Source: Verrucomicrobiota bacterium (GTDB lineage: Bacteria; Verrucomicrobiota; Verrucomicrobiia; Opitutales; Opitutaceae). From it: a stretch of DNA of 64,000 nt. The stretch covers positions 85,357 through 149,356 of the forward strand of contig JAEZGX010000016.1 of NCBI GenBank assembly GCA_023416735.1, read 5' to 3'. Positions 47,476 through 57,100 of the stretch are shown here, piece after piece (within the stretch, counting starts at the first letter, position 1; each line of letters opens with the position of its first letter). The notes beneath the pieces were generated by a model that saw nothing but the letters and a program-made list of their open reading frames with translations, ran no database searches and had not been told where the DNA came from. The position numbers and the translations under genes were made by a program.

Positions 47476-48548
47476 ATGAAACCCCACCCCTTGCCCCTGC
47501 TTTGCTTCGCACTCTGCCTCTGCCTCATTCCCACCGCGTCCGCCAAAATCGAGGAATGGCGCGACGCCCAAGGCAACACGTTCAAAGCCGAAGCCGTCCA
47601 AGCCCTGGGCCCGACCGCCATCTTCCGCACCGAGCAACGCTGGGCCCGCGTCATCCCTTTTCTCGCGCTGCCGCCCGAGGAATGCGTCCGCTTTTACGAA
47701 CAAACCCAAAACCACCCGCAGCCCGCCCAACACTGGGAAAACGCCAAAGACGATTTCGGCCGCGATCTCTATCGCTATACGATGCAGCTGCGCATCGACC
47801 GCCTCGATCCTTCCTGGCTCAAAGGCCGCCCCGAACCCGAATTCACCATCGTCATCTACGGCTCCGCCAACGAATCCAAATCCTGGGACTCCATCGATCT
47901 CCTGCTTCCGCTGTATCAACAACTCAAGGACGCCCACGGCGACCGCATCGAAGCCGTGTTCTACGGCCTCAATCATAAGTCCGGCGATCAACTCCTCATG
48001 GCCGAACGCAAAAACATGCCGTGGCTCATCGCCGATTTCGGCCAGCAATCCCAAATGGACATCATTCGCCGCTTCGCCCCCAGCTCCCGCGCCGGCGTTC
48101 TCGTCTTCTCCCACACCGGGCTGCCCTTCTTCGCCGCCGACATCTCCAACGTCGAACGCATCACCACGCCGCTCATCGAACTCGCCGCCCTCCTCGACAT
48201 CGCTCGCCCCGAAAATCCGAAAGCTGGCACGGCCGCGCTCACTACCTGCGAGCCATCCAACCCACCCTCCACGCCAACCGCCGCAGCGACGCCATCCTCG
48301 TCGGCAATCCGCTCCAACCCACCGGCCTTCGCCAACGTGACCTCTATCGTGTCGAAGCCACGCTCACCATGGACGCCGACGGAAAAGTCACCGCTGCCGA
48401 CGTAAAACCCGATCCCGCCAACCTTCCCGAACCGATGCGCGCGCCCGTCGCCACCGCACTTCAACGCTCCGCCATTTTCGTCCCCGCCGTCCAAAACGGC
48501 CAATTCGTCGAGAGCACCTATCACTACCTCCTCGAAGTTCCCCGCTGA
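47476..48548 (+). CDS. Secreted thioredoxin/TonB-like protein interrupted by apparent frameshift
   Basis: The start MKPHPLPLLCFALCLCLIPT is a signal peptide, followed by KIEEWRDAQGNTFKAEAVQA (SLA1-homology-like) and a thioredoxin-fold-like middle (FTIVIYGSANESKSWDSIDL, MPWLIADFGQQSQMDIIRRF, GVLVFSHTGLPFFA). The open frame then loses sense at about 48220: the continuation HYLRAIQPTLHANRRSDAIL, LYRVEATLTMDADGKVTAAD and FVPAVQNGQFVESTYHYLLE lies in the -1 frame. A single missing base in CCGAAAGCTGG (48217-48227) would restore one 357-residue protein. The C-terminal part looks like a TonB C-terminal-like 'energy transducer' fold. It may be a sequencing error, a recent mutation or real recoding. 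Confidence 0.7.
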
Positions 48549-48555
48549 CGCAGTG

Positions 48556-48580
48556 AAGGGCGGGGTCGCCCAACCTCGCC
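48556..48580. repeat. GC-rich hairpin repeat, copy 4
   Basis: AAGGGCGGGGTCGCCCAACC then TCGCC lies directly after the frameshifted gene and before the globin gene; it is the fourth member of the GGGCGGGGTC family. Confidence 0.5.
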
Positions 48581-48636
48581 GTGGCCACGGCCCTGACCGT
48601 TGCCTTCTCTCCTTCAACGCTCTCCTTATAGATCGC

Positions 48637-49050
48637 ATGTCCGATCTCCCGCCACCCGATGTCTCCCTTTTTCAACGCGTCGGCGGTCGCGAGGGTCTGG
48701 CCACGCTCCTGCGCCGCTTCTACGCCGACGTCCGCCAGCACCACGAGATTGGCCCGATCTTCAACGCCCAAATCCAAAACTGGCCCGAGCACCTCGAAAA
48801 AATCGCCGACTTCTGGTCCACCGCCACCGGCGGACCGCCGCGCTACTCCGGCCCCATGCCGCAACGCCACTTTCCCCTCGGCCTGGAAGAAAAACATTTC
48901 CAAGCCTGGCTCGATCTCTGGCGCCGCCACTGTCGCATCCACCTTACTCCCGACGCCGCCGACCAGATGATCGCGCTCGCCGAAAGTATCGGCCAGCGCC
49001 TTCGCACCCTCATCGCCCACGATCGCGCCCGTTCCGATCCGCCAGCTTAA
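48637..49050 (+). CDS. Truncated hemoglobin, group III-like
   Basis: 137 residues from MSDLPPPDVSLFQRVGGREG. The globin pattern is VGGREGLATLLRRFYADVRQ, IFNAQIQNWPEHLEKIADFW, YSGPMPQRHFPLGLEEKHFQ and AWLDLWRRH. The distal/proximal positions fit the group III (P) class; the proximal histidine is probably in EEKHFQAWLDLW. Such proteins bind O2 or NO in the cytoplasm. The downstream ~345 bp to the FhaC-like gene hold no intact gene. Confidence 0.88.
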   Translation: MSDLPPPDVSLFQRVGGREGLATLLRRFYADVRQHHEIGPIFNAQIQNWPEHLEKIADFWSTATGGPPRYSGPMPQRHFPLGLEEKHFQAWLDLWRRHCRIHLTPDAADQMIALAESIGQRLRTLIAHDRARSDPPA

Positions 49051-49059
49051 TATAAATGC

Positions 49060-49377
49060 TCCGCGACACCTGCGGCCTCCGCCGGAAGACATTGTTGCCG
49101 CTGTCGGCGACGACCTGCCAGTTGCTGACCACGGCCGTTCCTGCCGACGGTGCGGCCACCGTGATGCAATCGCGATTACTAGCCGGCGGCAGACTCCAGC
49201 CCGACGGCTGCATGTTGACGGGGGAACACGGAATATCGGAGAGATACGACCGTGGACGGATCGCGATGTGCTGAATGAGCACGTCGCTGTTCGAAACGAT
49301 GACGTCTGCGTTTTTGAGGGTGATGCCGGGTAGGGCGCAGTCTGTCCGGCAATCGTGATCCGTCCGCAGTCGCCCGT
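49060..49377 (-). pseudogene. Decayed pectate-lyase-like (polysaccharide lyase) fragment
   Basis: Between the globin gene and the FhaC-like gene, the minus strand encodes RITIAGQTA in one frame and, one frame shifted, LPGITLKNADVIVSNSDVLI, QHIAIRP and NRDCITVAAPSAGTAVVSNW. These match the order of segments in pectate-lyase-like beta-helix proteins ('TIAGQTAPG.GI.L.NA..-...DVIVQHIR.RPG', 'NRDAI.I.G....NVVIDH.S.SW..DE'). Both the N-terminal part and the rest of the helix are missing, and a frameshift separates the two pieces, so it is a remnant. It occupies the otherwise empty 345-bp gap. Confidence 0.5.
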
Positions 49378-49395
49378 GCGGCCGCGCGACGCGGC

Positions 49396-51174
49396 TCACC
49401 AAGCAAGCGTCGCGCTCACATGCGCGCGGGCGTTGTCTCCCGTCGGCGAAACGCCGCTGTCGCGCAACTGCCAGCCATAATCCGCACGCGCGACGAGATT
49501 CGCTGCGAGCGTATAGCGGAAACCGACACCCGCACTCAGCAGCTCCCGCGTCTTTTCCTCGCCCGGAAGCGTGTCGGAAATCACCGCCACGCCCGCGTCG
49601 AGGAACACCAGTGGCACGAGACGGTCCGCGGCGGCGTTCTTCGCGCCGAGGTGCCGCGCCAGCGACAACGCCGGACCGCGGAGCTCGTTGACCACGACGA
49701 AGCCGCTATCGCCATTCGCCTCGCGCTCGTCGTAGCCGCGCAGCGACGCAGCTCCGCCGAAACCGAGCTGCTCGCTGCCGAGCAGATTGCCGGAAGCGAG
49801 TTGCCCTTCGACTCGCGCGACCCAGACACAACCCGCCGGCAAGCGCGTGCTGCGTTCGATCGCGAGCCGCGCGTAAGCGTAGCGCGCATCGGCAAACGAA
49901 CGCGCGGCTGCATGGTCGGCATCGTCGTTGCGTCCGGTCCCTCCGCCGGGGCTCAACGCGACCGTGAGCGACGCCGAGGTGATGCCGCGCGCGTCGGCGC
50001 GGCTGGCTTCGTAGCCGAGGATCGCCTGCACGATGTCGGTCGCCTGCGCGAACACCGACGCGCCGCCGAACGCGAGGTCATTGTCGCTGCGCTTGAAATC
50101 GAAACCCGCGACGAACGCCTGCTCCACCTCGCGCCACGGACGCAGCGGCATCCGGTAACGCGCGCCGACCTGCCACGACCTGCCTTCGAGATCGAAGAAC
50201 GGGATGTCGGGCTGGCTCGTCGCATGGCTGGCGAAAACCGTGAGGGTATGCCGCCAGGACAGCGGTGCCACGTAACTGGCCGAGTGCGCGGCGAGCTTTT
50301 CGAAATCGGGGCTGGCGGTGAACTGGTAGCTCAACTGGTGCCCGCGTCGAAACGCGTCGCCCCAGTTGACGCCAGCGAAAAGACGCTCGTCGTCCGTGAG
50401 CGGCGTGCCGGAGTTGTCGTAACCCGCATAGACCCGGAGCGGACGCCGGTCCTGTGTGCGCAGGATCACATCGGTCAGCCCGGATTCGGCGCCGCGTGCG
50501 AAAACGAGATCGACCTGGCGAAACGGGTTCTGGTTGAGCCACGCCAGGTCGGCGAGCAACACCGAGCCGGAGATCGGGCCGCCGGGCGCGAGGCGGACCC
50601 CGCCTTCGATTTGCTCGGACGAAAACCAGCGATTCCCCTCGGCGCGCAGCTGTCCGAGCCGCCCTTCGGTCACGAGGAGCTGCACCGTGCCGCTGGCGAG
50701 CGATTGCTCGGGCGCAACCACATCGACGACGGGCCGATCGGCGGCGCGCAGCGCGAGCACGGCATCGCGGGTGATCTCCTTCAGTCCGGCCAGCGTTAGC
50801 GGCCGGCCAAGCCGCGCCGCGGCTTTTTCGCGAAATGCCGGTGTGTCCAGCCGCGGCACGGCGCTGACATCGACGCCCGCCCCTTCAATCCCGGCAGGTT
50901 TCACGGCAGCAGGATCGGCAACGAAGATCACTCCCCGCAGCGCGGGAATGATGATGCGATCGTCGTCGGGCGCGTTTGACGGCGCGTCGGCTGCAGGCAT
51001 CGCGGCTGCGACCGATCCGGGCGCATGCGGCGTTTGCGGCGCAACCTGTTCGTAAGTTTGCGCGGAGAGAAAAGTCGCGGGACCGAACAGAACGGCCGAC
51101 GCGGCAAGGAACGGTAAAACATTCATGAGAGAGCGAGGGAGAGAGGACGGGGCTGGCCGGCGCGGGGTCGTCAT
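49396..51174 (-). CDS. TPS transporter, ShlB/FhaC/HecB-type outer-membrane protein
   Basis: 592 residues; the start at 51174 overlaps the exoprotein's stop as ATGA, but MNVLPFLAASAVLFGPATFL 16 codons in is the better signal-peptide start. After the signal peptide come a POTRA-2-like region (VKPAGIEGAGVDVSAVPRLD, LGRPLTLAGLKEITRDAVLA, LLVTEGRLGQLRAEGNRWFS) and the ShlB-type barrel with its signature loop LGFGGAASLRGYDEREANGD. It ends in the aromatic residue W, as barrels do. FhaC-type proteins export the TPS partner encoded directly upstream. Confidence 0.9.
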   Translation of the reverse strand: MTTPRRPAPSSLPRSLMNVLPFLAASAVLFGPATFLSAQTYEQVAPQTPHAPGSVAAAMPAADAPSNAPDDDRIIIPALRGVIFVADPAAVKPAGIEGAGVDVSAVPRLDTPAFREKAAARLGRPLTLAGLKEITRDAVLALRAADRPVVDVVAPEQSLASGTVQLLVTEGRLGQLRAEGNRWFSSEQIEGGVRLAPGGPISGSVLLADLAWLNQNPFRQVDLVFARGAESGLTDVILRTQDRRPLRVYAGYDNSGTPLTDDERLFAGVNWGDAFRRGHQLSYQFTASPDFEKLAAHSASYVAPLSWRHTLTVFASHATSQPDIPFFDLEGRSWQVGARYRMPLRPWREVEQAFVAGFDFKRSDNDLAFGGASVFAQATDIVQAILGYEASRADARGITSASLTVALSPGGGTGRNDDADHAAARSFADARYAYARLAIERSTRLPAGCVWVARVEGQLASGNLLGSEQLGFGGAASLRGYDEREANGDSGFVVVNELRGPALSLARHLGAKNAAADRLVPLVFLDAGVAVISDTLPGEEKTRELLSAGVGFRYTLAANLVARADYGWQLRDSGVSPTGDNARAHVSATLAW

Positions 51175-54100
51175 TCGTCGCCCTCCTGCGTGAGGAATTC
51201 TTCGAAGCCCGTGCCCGTGAGCACGCCGTCGCTGGCAGCGGACGAACCTTCCACGCTGGCTCGATAGCTCGCGCTGGTCGTCGGAGGCGGTTTCGTAAAC
51301 GCGAACAATGGCGGCCGGGCCAGCGACGTGGACAACGCCTCCTCCAGCGGTTGCGCTTCGCCGGTGTCTTCGTCCACCAGCGGCACGAGAGAACGACGCC
51401 CGCCACGCTCGACCACGGCAAAGTCATCGGTGGCCGCGGGCTTTTCGCCAACATGGACGACCGGCACATCCTCGCCGCCGACATCGATGCCGGGCCGGAA
51501 AACGGTGAGCACGCCGTCCACGTAAACGAGCGTGTAGTTGGCCGCCGTGCCGTTGCCTGGCGTGATCGCATAGGTGCCGATCGGAGATTCCCGTGTGGCG
51601 GGAGTGGCGAACGTGAGCCCGCTCACGACGTCGGCGGTTTCGCCGTTTACGAAGCCGTCGAAGCGCGCGGTGAACGCCGGGTTCTCCGCATTGACCGGAC
51701 GCATCACATCGTTCGCGGCAACGGTCAGCTCCTTCGGCGAAACGATCCACGCGCCATCCTCGCGCGCAGCGACGGTGTAGTTGCCGTTCGTGAGCGCGCC
51801 TTCGACGACGAGCGTGTGCGTGCCGGCATTCGTCGTGCCCGCGATGCCGAAGCTGTTCGCAAGCCCCGCGAGCACGGCGGCCGTTTCGCCGTTCACGAGA
51901 CCGGTCGCGGAGAGACCGGGATTCGCAGGCGTGTCGCCATAGACCGACGAACCGCCGATGGCGGTGACGGTGATCGCTTTCGGCGAAACAACCCACGTGC
52001 CATCGTGGCGTGCGGTGACGGTGTAGTTGCCATTGGTCAACGTGCCTTCGACGACGAGCGTATGCGTGCCGGCATTCGTCGTGCCGGCGATGCCAAAGCT
52101 GTTCGCGAGACCCGCGAGCACGGCGGCTGTTTCGCCGTTGACGAGACCCGTGGCGGAAAGGCCGGGATTGGCAGGCGCGTCGCCATAGGTCGAAGTGCCG
52201 CTGTTGGCGGTGACGGTGATCGCTTTCGGCGAAACGACCCACGTGCCGTTCTCGCGCGCGGCGACGGTGTAGTTCCCGTTCGTAAGCGTGCCTTCGACAA
52301 CGAGGGTATGCGTGCCGGCGTTCGTCGTGCCGGCGATGCCGAAACTGTTCGCGAGACCGGTGAGCACCGCGGCGGTTTCACCGTTGACGAGTCCGGACGC
52401 GGAGAAGCCCGGATCGGCAGGGCTGTCGCCATAGATCGAGGAGCCGCCGTGGGCGGTGACGGTCACGGATTTCGGCGTGATGACGCCCGCACCGACGGCG
52501 CTGGTGGGAAGCACGTAGTTCGACGCGAGCGTGCCGGCGTCGGCGGTGATGTCACCGGAGGACAACGTCGCGGAGACGGTCGTGGCCTCGGCGACGTTGG
52601 CGCTGTTGTAGGTGCCGTAGGTGTTGGCGCCCGCCGAAATCGTGAAACGATCACCGTTCACGAGGCCGACAAGTTCGTAGTCGTTGCCAGAAAGCACGGC
52701 GTCGGTCGTGCCGTCGTAAGTTTTGCTGATCGTGCCGCTCAACGCAGCCGTCAGCGTTCGTGGTGAAACGACCCACGTGCCGTTCTCGCGCGCGGCGACG
52801 GTGTAGTTGCCGTTGGTCAACATGCCTTCGACCGTGAGCGTGTGACTACCGGCATTCGTCGTGCCCGCGATGCCGAAGCTGTTCGCCAGGCCGGTGAGCA
52901 CCGCAGCGGTTTCGCCGTTCACGAGCCCGATCGCGGAGAAGCCGGGATTCGCAGGCGTGTCGCCATAGACCGACGTGCCGCCGTTGGCGGTAACCGTGAT
53001 CGCTTTCGGCGAAACGACCCACGTGCCGTTCTCGCGCGCGGCGACAGTATAGTTCCCGTTCGTAAGCGTGCCTTCGACGACGAGCGTGTGCGTGCCGGCA
53101 TTCGTCGTGCCCGCGATGCCGAAGCTGTTCGCCAGACCGGTGAGCATCGCAGCGGTTTCGTCGTTCACGAGCCCGGTCGCGGAGAGGCCGGGATTCGCAG
53201 GCGTGTCGCCATAGACCGACGTGCCGCCGTTGGCGGTAACCGTGATTTCCTTCGGCGTCACGGTCCACGTGCCGTCGTGGCGTTCGGCAATGGTGTAGTT
53301 GCCGTTCGTGAGCGTGCCGGTCACGGTCAGCGTGTGAGCGCCGGCATTGGTCGTGCCGATGATGCCGAAACTGTTCGCGAGACCCGTGAGCACGGCGACG
53401 GTTTCGTCGTTGACGAGACCCGTGGCGGAAAGGCCGGGATCGGCGGGCGCGTCGCCATAGACTGACGTGCCGCCGTTGGCGGTGACGCTGATCGAGACCG
53501 GCAGGATCGTGAGGATGCCACCGGTCGAGACGAGGTCGTAGCCGTGCTGCGTCGAATACAGACCGCTCGTCACGACGTGATTGCCGGCGTTGACGCCGAC
53601 GACCGATCCGCCGAGGAGGAGCGACGCGTCGTAAGGTCCGTCGACCGTGTAGGTGGATGTGTGGCCGGTGCCGTCATACGTGACCGTCTTGTCGGCGCCG
53701 CTGACTTCGAGTCGCGTGAGATAGGTTTTGAACAATGGCGCGGTGTGCCCCGGGTAGATCCGCCAGAGCGCTTCCGCTCCGCCGACCGCATCGATGTCCC
53801 ACCCGGCATACGAAGCGGGATCGGTCATTTGCATGGTGGTCAGGCCGGTGGCGCTAACCGTGCGCGAACCGCCCCCGACGGCGGCGTTCTGCCCGCTCGT
53901 TTCGACGTCCCAAACAGACTCGGACACCGTGCTGTTGGAATGATTATAGCCGATGAAACCGCCCAGGTCGTCGTCGCCGGAGACAGCTCCGATGGCATAG
54001 GATTGGAGGATCGTGCCTCGCTCGTTGTCGCCCACGAGGCCGCCGATCCGGTCCTCTCCGGCGACCGCGCCGGTGGCGTAACTTTGTTTTACGGTGCCTC

Positions 54101-57100
54101 GCTCGTTCCAACCGACGAGGCCGCCGACGTCTGAACTTTCGCCGGTGACGCTGCCCGACGCGTAGCTCCGCTCGACGGTGCCCAAACTGTTGATGCCCAC
54201 CAAGCCGCCAACGAGATACTCGCCGGCGACGTCGCCGGTCGCGTAGCTGTTGACGATCGACGTGTGGATGCTGGTGCCGACGAGCCCGCCGGTCTGGAAT
54301 CCGCCGGTCACATCGCCGGTCGCGTAACTGGAGCGAATTTCGCCCTCCCACGTGTGCCCAACCAGGCCGCCCGCACTGTCCTCGGCCGAGGTCACCGCGC
54401 CCGTTGCGTAGCTGTTCTCGATGAGCGTGACGGCGGGTCCGGCGAAAGATTCATAGCCGGCATAACCCACCAGACCGCCGACGACGCTCGTGCCCGAAAC
54501 CGAGCCCGTGGTATAGCTCCGGCGAAGCGTGCCGTAGAGCGTTCCGGCGAAACTGCCGACTGACTCACCGCCGGCGATGCTGCCGCCGGTCATGCCCAGA
54601 TCGCGAATCTCGGCAAGGCTGCCGAGGGTGCCGAATAATCCAACGTCGCGATCGGAAGGTCGATGGATCGTCAGCCCGGCGATGACGTGGCCCCGTCCAT
54701 CCAGCGTGCCATTGAACTCGGACGGCCGATGAGTGACATCCGACAGCGGCCCTCCGATCGGAGCGAAGCCCGCGCCGCCGTTCCAGTTGACCGTGCCCGT
54801 CGCATCGATGTCCGCCGTCAACGCGTAGTGCGCGCGCATGTCGCCCGTGGAAACGCCCTGGAGTCCGTAAACGTCGGCGAGCAGCCACGGTGTTTCCCGG
54901 GAACCGTCGCCGCCGACGGCGCGAAGAAAACGTCCGCCCTCGATGCGGAAGTCGTCCACGTCGAAGACCGGAAGCGCTGCGTCGTGCTGGAGCCATTCGC
55001 CCCGGTCGAGAATGAAGCCGCCGGCGACGAGCGGATGCGGTGCGACGAGCGAGCCCGGGGCGTCGATCCGCAGCGTGGCGCCGGGGAGGTTCAACGCGCC
55101 GTCGAAGGTGAACACGTTCGACGAAAGATCGAGCCGCAGCTGAATGCCGGCGGTCACGCCGAATGCGTCACCGGAAAATGAATACAAGATGCCGTCGTCG
55201 GAGAATCCGCCGAGCGTCGCACCCAGGTCCGCGACGAGCGCGCTGAAGGTGTCGGCACTGCTGCTCACCCAGATCTGCTGATCGGCCACGGCCACGTCTT
55301 CCGTCAGCGTGCCGCCAAGGGAGACAAGCCGGTTCGCGCGGAAACCATCGCCACCGTCCGCATAAACGAGCGCACCCGTGCCCGCCGCGAACTCGCCCGC
55401 GTAGTAGAACACGAACGCGCCTTCCTCGGCCGTGACCGTGGTGGCGACCTGTTCACCGTCGATCACCAGTGCGAGCGCGACGCCCTCGCCTGCACCGACC
55501 AGCTGGCCGACGAGGGTGTTCTCCGGCAGCGAGGCAAGCTGCCAGCGGAGCTGCGGATACACACCGGACTTCGCATACCACGTGCCGGCACTAAAACCGG
55601 AAGGGAGACGGAGATAGAAGAACTCCTCGGTCGTCATTCCCGAAACGCCCTCGACGACACCGGCGCCGACGCCGGGCAGCACGCCCGCGGTGTCGATGTT
55701 CCAGTAACTCGTGGCGATCGCGCCGTCGTTCTGGCCGACCAGCGCGCCCGCGCTTTCGTTCCCGGAAACGACACCGGTCGCATACGAATCGGCGATAGAG
55801 CCGCCTTCATGATGCCCCACGAGCCCGCCGACCGCGGACACGCCGGAAACGGTGCCGGTGGCGTAGGACTCGGAGATCGTGCCCGCGCGATTGTGGCCGA
55901 CGAGACCTCCGACGGACGCGCCCACGCCGGATACCGCAGCGGTCGAGTAAGCCTCCGCGATGACACCGCCGTCGTTGAGACCAACGAGCGCGCCGACGAC
56001 CTCGTTGCCCTTCACGCTGCCGTCGCTCAAGCCAATGTGGCGGATCTGCGCGGTCGATGCGGCGACTCCGAAGAGGCCGACGTCAGATTCTGTTTCGCGA
56101 TCGATCGTGAGACCGGAAATCGCGTGGCCATGTCCGTCCAGCACGCCGGTGAAAGGCGTGGCCCGTGAGCCGATCGGCACGAATCCGCTGCCCCCGCCCC
56201 AGACCGAGGACGGGGCGCTTGTGCCGCTCAGATCGAGATCGCGCACGACCGTGTAGTGTGCCGCGAGCGTTTGCGGGTTGAGACCGACGAGTTGCAACTG
56301 ATGACCGTTGGCGATGCGCGTGCTGTATTCCCACGCCAGCATCGGACGGGTCTGACCTTCGATCATCACCCAGGTGTTGGCCGATGGATCGGTGCCGATG
56401 TCCCAGCCGGAGTAGCTCGCAGCGGCTTTTGCCTCCGGCGTGCCCAGGAGGGCGCCGCCATCGCTGAAATCGACGCCGGTGCTGTCGACATCCCAGTAGC
56501 TCTGGGAGATCGTGCCCTCGTTGTAAGCCACCAAGCCTCCGATCGAAGACCATCCGGAGATGAATCCCGTGGCGTAACTTTCCGTGATCTCGCCGGTGTT
56601 GCCTCCCACCAGGCCGCCCGCTTCGTCGACAGCGGAGACCGCCCCCGTCGCGTAGCTCCGGACGATGGCACCGTCGTTCCAGCCAACCAGCCCGCCGCCG
56701 AAATCCGCCGATACAGCTCCGGTCGAATAGGACTCGACAATGTCCCCTTCATTATAACCCGCGAGTCCGCCCGTATCCCACAAGCCGGCGACGCTGCCCG
56801 TCGCGTAACTGCGGGAGATCGTGCCGGAGTTCGTTCCGACTGCGCCGCCGATCGCCTGATTGCTGCCGGAAACCGCACCCGTCGCGTAGGAATCCGCGAT
56901 GGTGCCGGAATTGGAACCGACCAGACCTCCCACGAAGTCGCGCCCGGAAAACGTCCCGGCGACCTCCACATTCGTGAGCGTGCCGGCGTTCCGTCCGGCG
57001 ATCGCGCCGACATGATCGTATCCCGCCACGAAGCCGCCGGCGAGGCTGACGTTGCGCACATGAGCCGCGTCGTCCAACGCGCCGAACAAACCCACGTGGT

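Noticed and set aside
51735..53497. Regularly spaced repeats that could suggest a CRISPR array
   Set aside because: The 246-bp period is in frame (82 codons) within one long open frame and the units code for MBG domains; no spacers.
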